Assembly: GCA_963754285.1 (NCBI GenBank)
Contig: CAVWFN010000008.1
Span: forward strand, 124,001-188,000
Reading direction: 5' to 3'
Source: RYN-133 sp963754285
GTDB lineage: Bacteria; Actinomycetota; Actinomycetes; Mycobacteriales; Jatrophihabitantaceae
Length of the DNA: 64,000 nt
Below the pieces are notes generated by a model that worked only from the letters and a program-made list of their open reading frames with translations, made no database searches and was not told where the DNA came from. Positions within the stretch are counted from its first letter, which is position 1, and every line of letters starts with the position of its first letter. Positions 44,058-53,699 of the stretch are shown here, one piece after another. The position numbers and the translations under genes are program-made.

Positions 44058-45827
44058 GTGTTCGTGCGCGCGCCCAGCACCGACAACACCGAGCGCACCG
44101 AGGCGGTGCGCTCGATCGACGCGACGATCACCGACGCCCGCAGACAGTTGGTCGAGCACCTGGCGACGGACGAACCGCTCGCCCTGGTCACCGCGACCGC
44201 CCGGCTCACGATGGTCGAGGTCGAGGTACTGCTGGCGTGCGTCGCCGTTGACGTCGACCCCGAACTCGCGCGGCTGTGCCACCTGCTCACCGGCACCGCG
44301 CACCTCACCGTCGTGGCCATCGGCGACGTGGTCGGTCCCGAAGCACTCGAGGCGCTCGCCCCACAAGGATCGCTGGCCCGTTCCGGACTGCTCGAGATCG
44401 ACTCGACCGGGCCGCTGGGTAGTGCGTCGGTCGTCGTCTCGAGGGAGCTCAGCTGGTTCATGCTCGGTGTTCCCGTGCACCCCGCCGATGTGAATCCCGA
44501 CGCCGAGATCGTGCTCGTGTCCGCCGATCACGCCGCGGGGCATCGACGCGTGCTCGTGTCCTCCCCCGACCGCGTGCGGCGCATCCAAGCGGCAGCGCTC
44601 GCCACCGACGGCGACGCGTTCCTCGTCACCCCGATGCCGGACGCCGACGCCGGATGGGACGCACTGGTTCGCCACGCCACTATCGGCGGACGCGGCATCA
44701 TCGTCGACGCGGCCGACGGTGTGATCACACCCGCTGCACGCGGGCGGATCTCGCGCGCATCGCACCTCAGCATTGCCGTCGTCTCCGGGACACCCGTCGC
44801 CCTCGAATCACTCTCGCGAGAGTTGTGGGTCGAGGCATCGGCGGCGCAACCGGCGGCGACCGATGTCGAATGGCGCTCGGTGTTCGGCGACACGACAGTT
44901 CCACCACGGCGTCCCACGGCCGACCAACTCCGCGCGCTCATGCCGCTGCAGAGCGCGGACGCCAGCCCTGATGCCGCGCTGCGGCGGCTCTCGAGCGGGA
45001 CGCTGCTTCGCCACGCCCGACGCATCACGCCGGCGGTCGACTGGAACGATCTCGTGCTGCCGCCCGCGCAGGAACATCGGCTGCGTGACCTGCTGGATCG
45101 ATACCGCTATCGCCATCAAGTGCACGAGAACTGGAAGCTTGCGGCGTTTCCGTCGCCGGGCGTCGTCGCGCTGTTCTCCGGCGCGTCGGGCACCGGCAAG
45201 ACGATGGCCGCCGAAGTGATCGCGCACGAGTTGGGCGTCGACCTGTTCCGCGTCGATCTCGCGGCGCTGGTGAGCAAGTACATCGGCGAGACGGAGAAGA
45301 ACCTCGAGGAGATCTTCTCTGCAGCGAACGCAGGGTCGTACGTGCTGCTCTTCGACGAGGCCGACTCGTTGTTCGGCAGCCGTTCGAAGGTCACCGACGC
45401 GCGCGATCGGTACGCGAACATGGAGGTCTCGTACCTGCTGCAGCGGCTCGAGACCTACGACGGATTCGTCGTGCTCACGTCGAACCTGCAGGGCAACATC
45501 GATCCCGCGTTCCTTCGCCGCATCCACGCGACGATCACCTTCACGCAGCCCGGCCCGGCCGAGCGGGCCGTGATCTGGCGTCACTGCATGGCGTCCGCGC
45601 CCGTCGACGACCTCGATTTCGACTTCATCGCCGAGCAATTCGATCTGGTTGGTGGCGCGATCCGCAATGCGTCACTGACTGCGGCGTTCCTTGCCGCGGC
45701 GCGCAACGAGCCGGTAGCGATGGCCGATGTGCTGCGCGCGACAGTGCAAGAAATGGCCAAGCTCGGTCGTCGGCCACAGGACGGTCAACTCGGTCGTTGG
45801 GCCGCCGAGGTCAACGCCGCCCTGTAG
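44058..45827 (+). CDS. AAA ATPase of the contractile-injection-system type
   Basis: About 590 residues. The N-terminal 370 residues are a helical and degenerate ATPase-like region (LVEHLATDEPLALVTATARL, LLACVAVDVDPELARLCHLLTG). A C-terminal AAA module has Walker A SGASGTGKTM (about 375), the segment DLAALVSKYIGETEKNLEEIF, Walker B VLLFDEADSLFGSRS (about 430) and the sensor TSNLQGNIDPAFLRRI. These features match the AAA ATPases of extracellular contractile injection loci. Start uncertain: GTG 44058 is the first in frame; GTG 44005 lies in another frame just upstream, in the same stretch that holds the DUF3052 indels. It faces a DUF4157 gene, 3 bp away. Confidence 0.83.
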   Translation: MFVRAPSTDNTERTEAVRSIDATITDARRQLVEHLATDEPLALVTATARLTMVEVEVLLACVAVDVDPELARLCHLLTGTAHLTVVAIGDVVGPEALEALAPQGSLARSGLLEIDSTGPLGSASVVVSRELSWFMLGVPVHPADVNPDAEIVLVSADHAAGHRRVLVSSPDRVRRIQAAALATDGDAFLVTPMPDADAGWDALVRHATIGGRGIIVDAADGVITPAARGRISRASHLSIAVVSGTPVALESLSRELWVEASAAQPAATDVEWRSVFGDTTVPPRRPTADQLRALMPLQSADASPDAALRRLSSGTLLRHARRITPAVDWNDLVLPPAQEHRLRDLLDRYRYRHQVHENWKLAAFPSPGVVALFSGASGTGKTMAAEVIAHELGVDLFRVDLAALVSKYIGETEKNLEEIFSAANAGSYVLLFDEADSLFGSRSKVTDARDRYANMEVSYLLQRLETYDGFVVLTSNLQGNIDPAFLRRIHATITFTQPGPAERAVIWRHCMASAPVDDLDFDFIAEQFDLVGGAIRNASLTAAFLAAARNEPVAMADVLRATVQEMAKLGRRPQDGQLGRWAAEVNAAL

Positions 45828-45830
45828 CGA

Positions 45831-47870
45831 TCAGAGCGGCGGCGCGCCGGAGATCTTGGCGCCACCACCGTTCGGGTTCGCGTTCAGCGCTGTGATGTAG
45901 TCGAAGACGTCGGTCGCCCATTGCTCGAGGTTCGTGTACTGAACCGGACGGCTTGCCGAGCGCAACTCGAACACCGGTAGCCGCACCGTGGGATCGGTCG
46001 CGTCTGTGTCCATGTTGTTGCCCAACGCCGAGTAGCCCTCGACGTCCTTGCCGGGCGGCAAGTTCGGGAAGTGGGCGGTGCTCAGCTTGTCGACCCGCGT
46101 CCGCGATTGCGTGCCGACGAACTTCTCGCGGAACTTCTGCCAGTCGGATCGATGTGCGGTGATGCAGATCGAGCGAACCCAATCGCGCATGATCAGGCTC
46201 TGGTACCAGTCCTGCTGATCCGGCGGTAGGAAGTGGCCCTGGTCGTCCATGTTCTCGTCCACCAGGCCCTTCTGCGTCACGAGTGGCTTGTCCAAGCGGC
46301 CGGAGTACCCGGAGGCCATCGCGATTACCTCCTCGAGCCGGGTGTTGCCGTTCGTGACCTGCTCGCCGTAGTAGTCGCGCATGTTCTGCGGAAGCTGGTC
46401 CCAGACCGTCGCCAGGTTGGTCTTGGCCATCAACGGCGTGTGGCTCTTGAGGAACGCGTTCTTGTACTTGCCACCCTCCGCGTAGGCAAACACGATCGTC
46501 AGGAATCCTTCGATGTCCTTGCCGACCGGTGAGTCGTTGTGCTTGACGTGATACTTGGCCACCGATTCCTTGGCCAGCGTCAGTCCGAGAACAAGAGTGT
46601 TCGACTCGTTTCCCTCGCTGAGGTTCTTCGGCTCGGCGAGAGTGCGCTTCTTGGTCGGGTCGGTGGGGTCGAGCTTGTCGCCGCGGAAGCGACGCCGTCC
46701 TGGGTCACGCGAGGTCTTGTCGGTACCGGACTCGGTGCCGACCTTGGGCGCGCCGGTCTTCTTCTCCTGCTTCGTCTGCGGCGCGAACGCCGAACCGTGC
46801 AGGTCTTCCACGATGTCGACGATGTTGCCGACCCGCAGGCCCATGGTCACCTGCGGCATGGTGCTTGCCGCCGTCCAGTTTCCTTCGAACATCCCGCCGA
46901 CGAGCGGGGTGTTGAAGTTGGCAGTCCCGCTCAATGCCTCGGCCGGGACGAAGCCGCCGCCGGTACCGGCGAGCACATCGTAGGCGGCGATCAAGTTGTT
47001 CAGGTCGCGCAGCGCGTTGACCAGGCGGGTCCGTCCGCCGGCGTTCTCGGGCAAGTGGGTCACGACGACTTCCATGTCGGACCTGTCGCCCCAGTCGTCG
47101 GCCTGCACCTCGAGGTCGGCGCGTTTGAGCAACGCCCTGCCCTTCTTGACGCGCTTGCCTGCCTCGAAGGCCTCCTTGCCGTCCTTCGGCGTCGCGAATC
47201 CGGTGTTCGGCAGGCCAGAGCCGTCGGTCGTCTGCTTGGTCTCGATCTTCTTCGTCTCGAATTCGAACCCGATGTCACGCTGCACGCGGTGGGCTTGCGG
47301 GCTCTGCTGCAAGGTGTGCGTCAGCTCGTGACTCATCAGCTTCACCCCGGCCTCGGAATCGAGGCTCGGCGCACCCTTGCCGAGGAAGATGTCGTTGCCG
47401 ACGGTGAACGCACGCGCGCCGAATTCGCGGTTGAGGTTGGCCGACTCGCTGTCGTTGTGCACTCGGACGCTGCTGAAGTCGGCGCCGAAGGCACGCTCGT
47501 AACGGCGCCGAAGCGGTGTCGGGATCGAGCTGCCGCGCCCGAGCGCGCCCTGCAGCGCCTGCTCGCTGGCCGCGTCGACCTCGCCGCCGCCGAAGCCGCC
47601 CGCCGGGCCGGCAGTGCGCGAGACGATCGGTCCCGCGGCATGCACGGCTACACCGTGCTCGTGATCGTGGACGTCGTCGTCGTGATTGGCGCGGAACTCG
47701 GCCAGCACCCGCATCGCCACCGCGTCGGCCTCCGCCTCGAGCGGATCGCCGGCCGAGCCGACCACCAACTTGGGCTGGAAGACGAGCCGGTTCTCGCGCT
47801 TGGGCTGCTTCGTGGCCGACTGCGCGGATTCCTGCCGAGTGTCCTTCTCAGCGAACTCAGCTCCGCTCAC
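45831..47870 (-). CDS. DUF4157-domain protein with large unassigned C-terminal domain
   Basis: 679 residues. A lysine-rich N-terminus contains the DPLEAEADAVAMRVLAEF helix, followed by the DUF4157 core (about 112-195) with IPTPLRRRYERAFGADFSSVRVHND, NDIFLGKG and the zinc-peptidase-like HELTH motif at 181-185. DUF4157 proteins are associated with extracellular contractile injection systems, often as putative cargo. From about residue 199 the sequence changes: DIGFEFETKK, LEVQADDWGDRSDMEVVVTHL, then about 400 residues I cannot assign. GTG 47870; TACGTT lies 6 nt upstream. No signal peptide. Confidence 0.85.
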   Translation of the reverse strand: MSGAEFAEKDTRQESAQSATKQPKRENRLVFQPKLVVGSAGDPLEAEADAVAMRVLAEFRANHDDDVHDHEHGVAVHAAGPIVSRTAGPAGGFGGGEVDAASEQALQGALGRGSSIPTPLRRRYERAFGADFSSVRVHNDSESANLNREFGARAFTVGNDIFLGKGAPSLDSEAGVKLMSHELTHTLQQSPQAHRVQRDIGFEFETKKIETKQTTDGSGLPNTGFATPKDGKEAFEAGKRVKKGRALLKRADLEVQADDWGDRSDMEVVVTHLPENAGGRTRLVNALRDLNNLIAAYDVLAGTGGGFVPAEALSGTANFNTPLVGGMFEGNWTAASTMPQVTMGLRVGNIVDIVEDLHGSAFAPQTKQEKKTGAPKVGTESGTDKTSRDPGRRRFRGDKLDPTDPTKKRTLAEPKNLSEGNESNTLVLGLTLAKESVAKYHVKHNDSPVGKDIEGFLTIVFAYAEGGKYKNAFLKSHTPLMAKTNLATVWDQLPQNMRDYYGEQVTNGNTRLEEVIAMASGYSGRLDKPLVTQKGLVDENMDDQGHFLPPDQQDWYQSLIMRDWVRSICITAHRSDWQKFREKFVGTQSRTRVDKLSTAHFPNLPPGKDVEGYSALGNNMDTDATDPTVRLPVFELRSASRPVQYTNLEQWATDVFDYITALNANPNGGGAKISGAPPL

Positions 47871-47983
47871 GCGGCAAACGTAACGATGTCCGCAGAGCCG
47901 ACGGAAGGTCGTGCGAATACGGATTCCCGCAAGCGCCGCTCACGTCGACTCGTACCTGGCGGCGTGCGCGTAACGTGCGGCAC

Positions 47984-49027
47984 ATGATCCGGTTCGTGCT
48001 CGCTGTGCTCGGTCTGTGCCTGGCAACGGCGAGCGGCGCCGCGGCGACCACGCCGAACGCCACCGGACGCGGCGTGTCGCCCGTCCCCGTGCCCGCAGCA
48101 GGACGTGCGGTCAACACCTCGCATCCGACCCGGTGGGTCGGCACCGGCACGCCCGCCAGTTGCACCTCGGCCGCGGTCGTCGCAGCCGTGCGCAAGGGCG
48201 GCGTGATCAGGTTCCGCTGCGGGCCGAAGCCGGTGACCATCGTCATGCGGTCGACTGCGAAGGTCGTCAATACCTCGCACCGCGTCGTCCTCGACGGTCG
48301 CGGGCTCGTCACTCTCAGCGGTGCGGGCACACGCCGGATTCTCTACATGGACACCTGCGATCAGAACCAGGTCTGGACGACGTCGCACTGCGACAACCAG
48401 GCCGAGCCCCGGCTGATCGTGCAGAACATGTCGTTCACGCGCGGCAACTCCACCGGACAGCACTTCGACGGCGGGGGCGGCGGCGCGATCTTCGCGCGCG
48501 GCGGCCAGCTGCGCGTCGTGAACTCGCACTTCATCGGCAATCGCTGCGACGCCCACGGGCCGGATCTCGGTGGCGCCGCAGTACGAGCGTTGTCGCAGTT
48601 CCGCCAGCGGCCGGTCTACGTGACCGGATCGACGTTCCGCAACAACGTCTGCAGCAACGGCGGCGGGTTGAGCAGCATCGGCGTCTCGTGGGTGGTGCTC
48701 AACAGCCGATTCGTCGGCAACCGCGCGATCGGGCACGGCGCAAACCCTGCGCGATCCGGCACGCGTGGTGGCGGAAGTGGCGCCGCGATCTACACCGACG
48801 GAAACACCTATTCAGTCGCCCTCGGCGGCACCTATATGAGCGACAACCATGCGAATGAGGGCGGCGGAGCGTTGTTCTTCGTCAGCAACGACCGCACGGG
48901 GACGCTGGCCATCCGCCACAGCACGCTCTCGCACAATCCGAGCGACGGCTTCCATACCGCGGGGCTACCGGGCATCTTCTACCTCGGGCACGGCCGCCCG
49001 AGGATCGTCTCGTCGATCCTGCGCTGA
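47984..49027 (+). CDS. Secreted right-handed parallel beta-helix protein
   Basis: 347 residues with a signal peptide (IRFVLAVLGLCLATASGAAA, residues 2-21). The body shows parallel beta-helix coils: GGAIFARGGQLRVVNSHFIGNRC, RPVYVTGSTFRNNVCSNGGGLSSIGVSWVVLNSRFVGN, GAAIYTDGNTYSVALGGTYMSDNHANEGGGALFF, with asparagine/serine ladders as in pectate-lyase-like and polymorphic outer-surface proteins. No catalytic carboxylate cluster is evident, so a binding or adhesive role is as likely as an enzymatic one. ATG 47984, with 113 bp separating it from the divergent DUF4157 gene. Confidence 0.83.
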   Translation: MIRFVLAVLGLCLATASGAAATTPNATGRGVSPVPVPAAGRAVNTSHPTRWVGTGTPASCTSAAVVAAVRKGGVIRFRCGPKPVTIVMRSTAKVVNTSHRVVLDGRGLVTLSGAGTRRILYMDTCDQNQVWTTSHCDNQAEPRLIVQNMSFTRGNSTGQHFDGGGGGAIFARGGQLRVVNSHFIGNRCDAHGPDLGGAAVRALSQFRQRPVYVTGSTFRNNVCSNGGGLSSIGVSWVVLNSRFVGNRAIGHGANPARSGTRGGGSGAAIYTDGNTYSVALGGTYMSDNHANEGGGALFFVSNDRTGTLAIRHSTLSHNPSDGFHTAGLPGIFYLGHGRPRIVSSILR

Positions 49028-49037
49028 CGGTCCGCGG

Positions 49038-52000
49038 CTACGGGGTGATCTCGTCGATCGCGCGGAAGATCCGTTTCTCGCTCACGGGACGGGGTGTGCC
49101 GAGTTGTTGCGCCCAGAGGCTCACGCGCAGCTCTTCGAGCTGCCAGCCGATGGCACGAACGTCCTCGGCCGAGGCTCGCGTCGCAGGGAGCGCGCGCACG
49201 AGGTCGTCGTACGCAGCCTGCACCGCGTGCACGCGGGCCATGCGCGCGGCATCGACCGCGGGGTCGCGTGGCAGCAGTTCGAGCCGGCGGGCGATCGCAG
49301 CGAGATAGCGGGCGAGATCGGGCAGTCGGGCACGTCCGGCGGCGGTGACGAAGCCCTGCGGCAGCAGCGTGCGGAACTGCGCGCGGATGTCGTCGATCGC
49401 TGCGGCGTGGGCGGGCGGCGGGTCGGCAGGCAAGGCGCGGCGAACCTCGTGCGCCTGGGCGAGCACCCGCTCGATGCGCTCGACGATGTCGATCGTCGCC
49501 GGTACAAGATCGGCGGCGACCTTCGCACGCAACTCGTCGAAGGCCGGCTGCGTCCACGGCAGCGACGGGACGAGCGCGTCGACGGCCGCGTCGGCACAGT
49601 CATCGAGCAGGGCGGCGACCGAGCCGTCGGGGTTCGCCCCGAGCACGAGCCGGGCGCGTGTCGACAACGAACGCTCGGCGGCCTTCACCGGCGACGATGT
49701 CGCGAGCCGCAACAACCGTCGGATGCCGGCACGCATCGCTGCCGACTGCTCGGCCGCAGAGGCGAAGACGCGGATCGAGACCGAGTCGCCGGCGTCGACG
49801 AAGGCAGGGAAGCCTCGCACCACGTGCTCGCCGCTGCTGCGCTCGAGCAGGTGCGGCAGCTCCGCCACGTCGTCGGGCCAGGCCGCAAGGCCACCGCGCT
49901 CTATGCCGCCCGCGACCGCCTTGGCGACCGCGGCACGCACGGGCGCCGTCAGCTGCTCTTGCAGCGCGGAGAGGTCCTTGCCCCGCGCGATCTCGTTGCC
50001 CGCGTCGTCCTCGACGGCGAACGTGACCCGAAGGTGGGCCGGGATCTTCGCCAGGTCGAATGCCTCCAGCGGAACCAGCACGCCACCGCGCCGATGCAGC
50101 TCACGTTGCACACCCTCGAGCAGCGGCTCCTGTCCAGGGGTCAGTGCGGCTAGCACCGCGCGGGCGGTGTCCGGCGCGGGAACGAAGTGTCGACGGAGCT
50201 CCTTCGGGAGCGATCGGATGAGCGCTATGACGAGCTCCTCGCGCAGCGCCGGGACCTGCCAGCCGAACTCCTGCCCGCCCAGCCGGGCCAGTACATCAGC
50301 CGGAACGTGCACCGTGACGCCGTCGTCTGTGCTTCCCGGTTCGAACCGGTAGGTGATAGGTAATGCCAGGTTTCCTGATTGCCAGGTATCCGGGTTGTCA
50401 TCGCCGGCGATGTCGTCGTGTCTGAGCAGGTCGTCTCGCGTCATCGTCAGGAGGTCGGGCGTCTTGTGCCGCTGCTTCTTCCACCAGGCGTCGAAGTGTC
50501 GACCGCTGACAGCCTCAGGCGGGATTCTGCTGTCGTAGAAGGCGAAGATCTCGTCATCACCCACGAGCAGGTCGCGGCGTCGCGCGCGCTCTTCGATCTC
50601 GGTGAGCTCGGCCATCAGTGCCCGGTTGTCGCGGAAGAAGTGGTGCCGCGTCGACCAGTCGCCTTCGACCAAAGCGTGGCGGATGAACAACTCGCGGGTC
50701 TCAGCCGGGTCGACGTTCGCGTAGCCGATGCGTCGGCGGGCGACGATCGGCAGGCCGTAGAGCGTGACGCGTTCGTAGGCCATAACCGCACCGCGCCGTG
50801 CGTCCCAGTGGGGTTCGCTGTAACTGCGGTTGACGAGATGCGCCGCGAGCTTCTCGACCGACTCGGGTTCGATGCGCGCCGCGATCCGTCCGAACAACCG
50901 TGAGGTCTCGACGAGTTCGGCGACGACGACCCATCGCGGCGGACGCTTGCTGAGGACGGATCCTGGCGCGAGGACGAAGTGTGAGTTGCGTGCGCCGAGG
51001 TATTCGCGTGACTCGCCTTCACGCAGACCAAGATGGCCGAGCAGGCCCGCGACGACTGCAGCGTGGACGCGATCGGCGTCAGCCGGCTCGTCGGTGGCAA
51101 CGATGCCGAGGCCGGCGGCGATGGTGCGCAGCTGACCGGCGAGATCCTGCCATTCGCGGATGCGCAGATAGTGCAGGAACTCCTCACGGCACATGCGCCG
51201 GAACTGGTTGCCCGACAACTCCTTGCGCTGTGCGCGCAGGTAGTTCCAGAGGTTGAGAAAACTGACGAAGTCGGAATGCTCGTCGGCGAAGCGGGCATGC
51301 TTCTGGCGCGCGGCCTCTTCGGCGTCGGACGGGCGCTCGCGCGGGTCGGGGATCGACAATGCCGCAGCGATCACGAGAATCTCGCGCACGCAGCCCTCCT
51401 GCTCGGCCTGCAGGATCATGCGCGCGATGCGGGGATCGACCGGCAGCTGCGCGAGCCGTCGGCCCAGGTCGGTGATGCGGGCCGACTCGTCGAAGGCACC
51501 CAGCTCTTGCAGCAGTGCTATGCCGTCACGGACGGCCCGCCGGTCCGGCGGGTCGAGAAACGGGAAGTCCGCAACATCACCGATGCGCAGAGCGGCCATC
51601 TGCAACAGCACGGCCGAGAGGTTGGTGCGAAGGATCTCGGGTTCGGTGAAGCGCGGTCGCGACTCGAAGTCCGATCCGGAGTAGAGCCGGATGCAGATCC
51701 CGTCGGACAGTCGTCCGCACCGGCCCGCGCGCTGTCCGGCCGATGCTTGCGAGATCGGTTCGATCGGCAGCCGCTGCACCTTGGTGCGCCGGCTGTACCG
51801 CGAGATGCGCGCCGTCCCCGGGTCGACGACGTAGCGGATGCCCGGCACCGTGAGAGACGTCTCGGCGACGTTGGTCGCGAGCACGATCCGCCGCCCGGTG
51901 TGCGGCTCGAACACCTTCTGCTGCTCGGCCGTCGGCAGTCGGGCATACAGCGGCAGCACCTCGGTATTACGCAGTTTCGCGCCACGCAACGCGTCGGCGG

Positions 52001-52934
52001 TGTCACGGATCTCGCGCTCACCGGACAGGAACACGAGCACGTCGCCAGGCTGCTCGCGATCCAACTCGTGCACCGCGTCGACGACGGCCTCGGTCTGATC
52101 TCGTACCCGCACCCGCTGCACGACGTCGTGATCCGGATCGTCCGGATCGTCGTCATCGGAGTCGGACAGCTCGGGCTCGAGCGGCCGATAGCGGATCTCG
52201 ACGGGATAGGTGCGCCCGCTGACCTCGACGATCGGGGCATCGGCGAAGTGAGCGCTGAATCGCTGCGGGTCGATCGTCGCGGACGTCACCACGAGTTTGA
52301 GATCCGGACGCTGGGGCAGCAACCGGGTGAGATAGCCGATCAGGAAGTCGATGTTCAGGCTGCGCTCGTGCGCCTCGTCCAGGATGAGCGTGTCGTAGCG
52401 GCGCAACATCCGGTCGCGTTGGATCTCGGCGAGCAGGATGCCGTCGGTCATCAATTTGACCAGCGTGCGATCGCTGACCTGGTCGGTGAATCGCACCGTG
52501 TAGCCGACGACTTCTCCGAGTGGGGAGTGCAGTTCGTCGGCGATGCGCTGCGCGACCGTGCGCGCAGCGAGCCTGCGCGGCTGCGTGTGCCCGATGGTTC
52601 CGCGAACGCCACGACCGAGTTCGAGACAGATCTTGGGCAGCTGGGTCGTCTTACCCGACCCCGTTTCCCCCGCGACGACAACGACCTGGTGGTCACGAAT
52701 CGCCGCCGCGAGGTCGTCGCGCCGGGCGCTCACCGGAAGGTCGGGATAGACGATCGTGGGCAGCGCGGCGCGACGGTCGGCAACGAGCAGTTCGCTGCGC
52801 TCGATCTGGCGCTCGATCGCGGCGAAGTCCTTGGGACGGCGGGCCTGCCGCAACCGCTTGCCCAGGCGGGCCTCGTCGATGAGCGTCACGCCGTCGAGGC
52901 GCGCGCGAAGCTCGGCGGCGGACGGTGCGGACAC
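49038..52934 (-). CDS. hrpA: ATP-dependent RNA helicase HrpA
   Basis: 1298 residues, the usual HrpA length. DEAH-box motor at the N-terminus: GETGSGKTTQ (89-98), HTQPRRLAARTVAQRIADEL, DEAH at 186-189, SATIDPQRFS; second RecA domain with QRAGRCGR-type AGQRAGRCGRL. Then a ratchet/OB-fold part and a long C-terminal DUF3418 region (GLPIVARRRIGYANVDPAETRELFIRHALVEG). Acts in mRNA turnover and ribosome rescue in other bacteria. GTG 52934; TAGGCT lies exactly 7 nt upstream (52942-52947, minus), indicating a leaderless mRNA. Confidence 0.96.
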   Translation of the reverse strand: MSAPSAAELRARLDGVTLIDEARLGKRLRQARRPKDFAAIERQIERSELLVADRRAALPTIVYPDLPVSARRDDLAAAIRDHQVVVVAGETGSGKTTQLPKICLELGRGVRGTIGHTQPRRLAARTVAQRIADELHSPLGEVVGYTVRFTDQVSDRTLVKLMTDGILLAEIQRDRMLRRYDTLILDEAHERSLNIDFLIGYLTRLLPQRPDLKLVVTSATIDPQRFSAHFADAPIVEVSGRTYPVEIRYRPLEPELSDSDDDDPDDPDHDVVQRVRVRDQTEAVVDAVHELDREQPGDVLVFLSGEREIRDTADALRGAKLRNTEVLPLYARLPTAEQQKVFEPHTGRRIVLATNVAETSLTVPGIRYVVDPGTARISRYSRRTKVQRLPIEPISQASAGQRAGRCGRLSDGICIRLYSGSDFESRPRFTEPEILRTNLSAVLLQMAALRIGDVADFPFLDPPDRRAVRDGIALLQELGAFDESARITDLGRRLAQLPVDPRIARMILQAEQEGCVREILVIAAALSIPDPRERPSDAEEAARQKHARFADEHSDFVSFLNLWNYLRAQRKELSGNQFRRMCREEFLHYLRIREWQDLAGQLRTIAAGLGIVATDEPADADRVHAAVVAGLLGHLGLREGESREYLGARNSHFVLAPGSVLSKRPPRWVVVAELVETSRLFGRIAARIEPESVEKLAAHLVNRSYSEPHWDARRGAVMAYERVTLYGLPIVARRRIGYANVDPAETRELFIRHALVEGDWSTRHHFFRDNRALMAELTEIEERARRRDLLVGDDEIFAFYDSRIPPEAVSGRHFDAWWKKQRHKTPDLLTMTRDDLLRHDDIAGDDNPDTWQSGNLALPITYRFEPGSTDDGVTVHVPADVLARLGGQEFGWQVPALREELVIALIRSLPKELRRHFVPAPDTARAVLAALTPGQEPLLEGVQRELHRRGGVLVPLEAFDLAKIPAHLRVTFAVEDDAGNEIARGKDLSALQEQLTAPVRAAVAKAVAGGIERGGLAAWPDDVAELPHLLERSSGEHVVRGFPAFVDAGDSVSIRVFASAAEQSAAMRAGIRRLLRLATSSPVKAAERSLSTRARLVLGANPDGSVAALLDDCADAAVDALVPSLPWTQPAFDELRAKVAADLVPATIDIVERIERVLAQAHEVRRALPADPPPAHAAAIDDIRAQFRTLLPQGFVTAAGRARLPDLARYLAAIARRLELLPRDPAVDAARMARVHAVQAAYDDLVRALPATRASAEDVRAIGWQLEELRVSLWAQQLGTPRPVSEKRIFRAIDEITP

Positions 52935-52965
52935 TCGTCCAAGCCTATGGGGCAGCGCCTAACCG

Positions 52966-53634
52966 TTAGCCGGTCAGCAGATAGTCGGCGACGGCCGGCG
53001 CGTTCGCGAGCGCGATGAGGTGCCCGCCGGGCAGCACGTCCGCCTCGACGCCGAGGCGCTCCTTGGCGACGCGGCGCTGGAAGTCGGCCGGGAAGAATCG
53101 GTCATCGGCGCCGGCGAGCGCGCGGATCGGTATTGCGGGCCACGACTGCAGCGTGCACCGGCCTTCGAAGGCGATCTGTGCCTCGTTGCGTTGGTACGGC
53201 TCGCCCTCCGCCGCAACGGCCGGGTCGACGTCGTGCAGGAAGTAGACGGCGAGGTCGATCTCGGTCGTGTAGCCGTTCGCCTCGGCCGCTGCGACACGCG
53301 CCGTTTCGGAGTCGACGTTGCGCCACCACTCGTCCGGCGATTCACCGGGCGCCGGGATCATCGCGTTCACGAACACCAGCTCGCGCAGCGCGATGCGCTG
53401 GCAGACCTCTGCCGCGGTGAACCCGCCGAGCGACTGCGCGACCACGACGACGTCGTCGCGGTCGCCGACGGCCGCGACAACGAGATCGGCGTAGTCGGAC
53501 AGTCCGGCCGACTCGTCGTCGCCGGGCAGGTCGACCGCAACCGCGCGGTGCCCGGCCGCTTCGAGCAGCGGGACGAGCCGGCTCCAGTACCAGGCGACGC
53601 CCCCAGCGCCGGGGATGAGTGCGTAGGTGGTCAT
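52966..53634 (-). CDS. Alpha/beta-fold hydrolase
   Basis: 222 residues. ALIPGAGGVAWYWSRLVPLLEAAGHRAVAVDLPGDD is the N-terminal oxyanion region; the nucleophile is S68 in VVVAQSLGGF; AGADDRFF and LPGGHLIALANAP hold the acid and histidine. Best fit is a small esterase/salicylate-esterase-like hydrolase; substrate unknown. ATG 53634 with TATCGT 8 nt upstream (probably leaderless). It is separated from hrpA by 31 bp, and divergent from a VOC gene 65 bp away. Confidence 0.88.
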   Translation of the reverse strand: MTTYALIPGAGGVAWYWSRLVPLLEAAGHRAVAVDLPGDDESAGLSDYADLVVAAVGDRDDVVVVAQSLGGFTAAEVCQRIALRELVFVNAMIPAPGESPDEWWRNVDSETARVAAAEANGYTTEIDLAVYFLHDVDPAVAAEGEPYQRNEAQIAFEGRCTLQSWPAIPIRALAGADDRFFPADFQRRVAKERLGVEADVLPGGHLIALANAPAVADYLLTG

Positions 53635-53699
53635 GTCGATCGACGATATGCGCACTGTCGGACGACGGTGGTTGGCTGGTCCGAGGAGGATCGGATCGC

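Noticed and set aside
43791..47870. A complete contractile injection system locus
   Set aside because: Only the AAA ATPase and the DUF4157 protein are present; no sheath, tube, spike or baseplate genes lie in the window.
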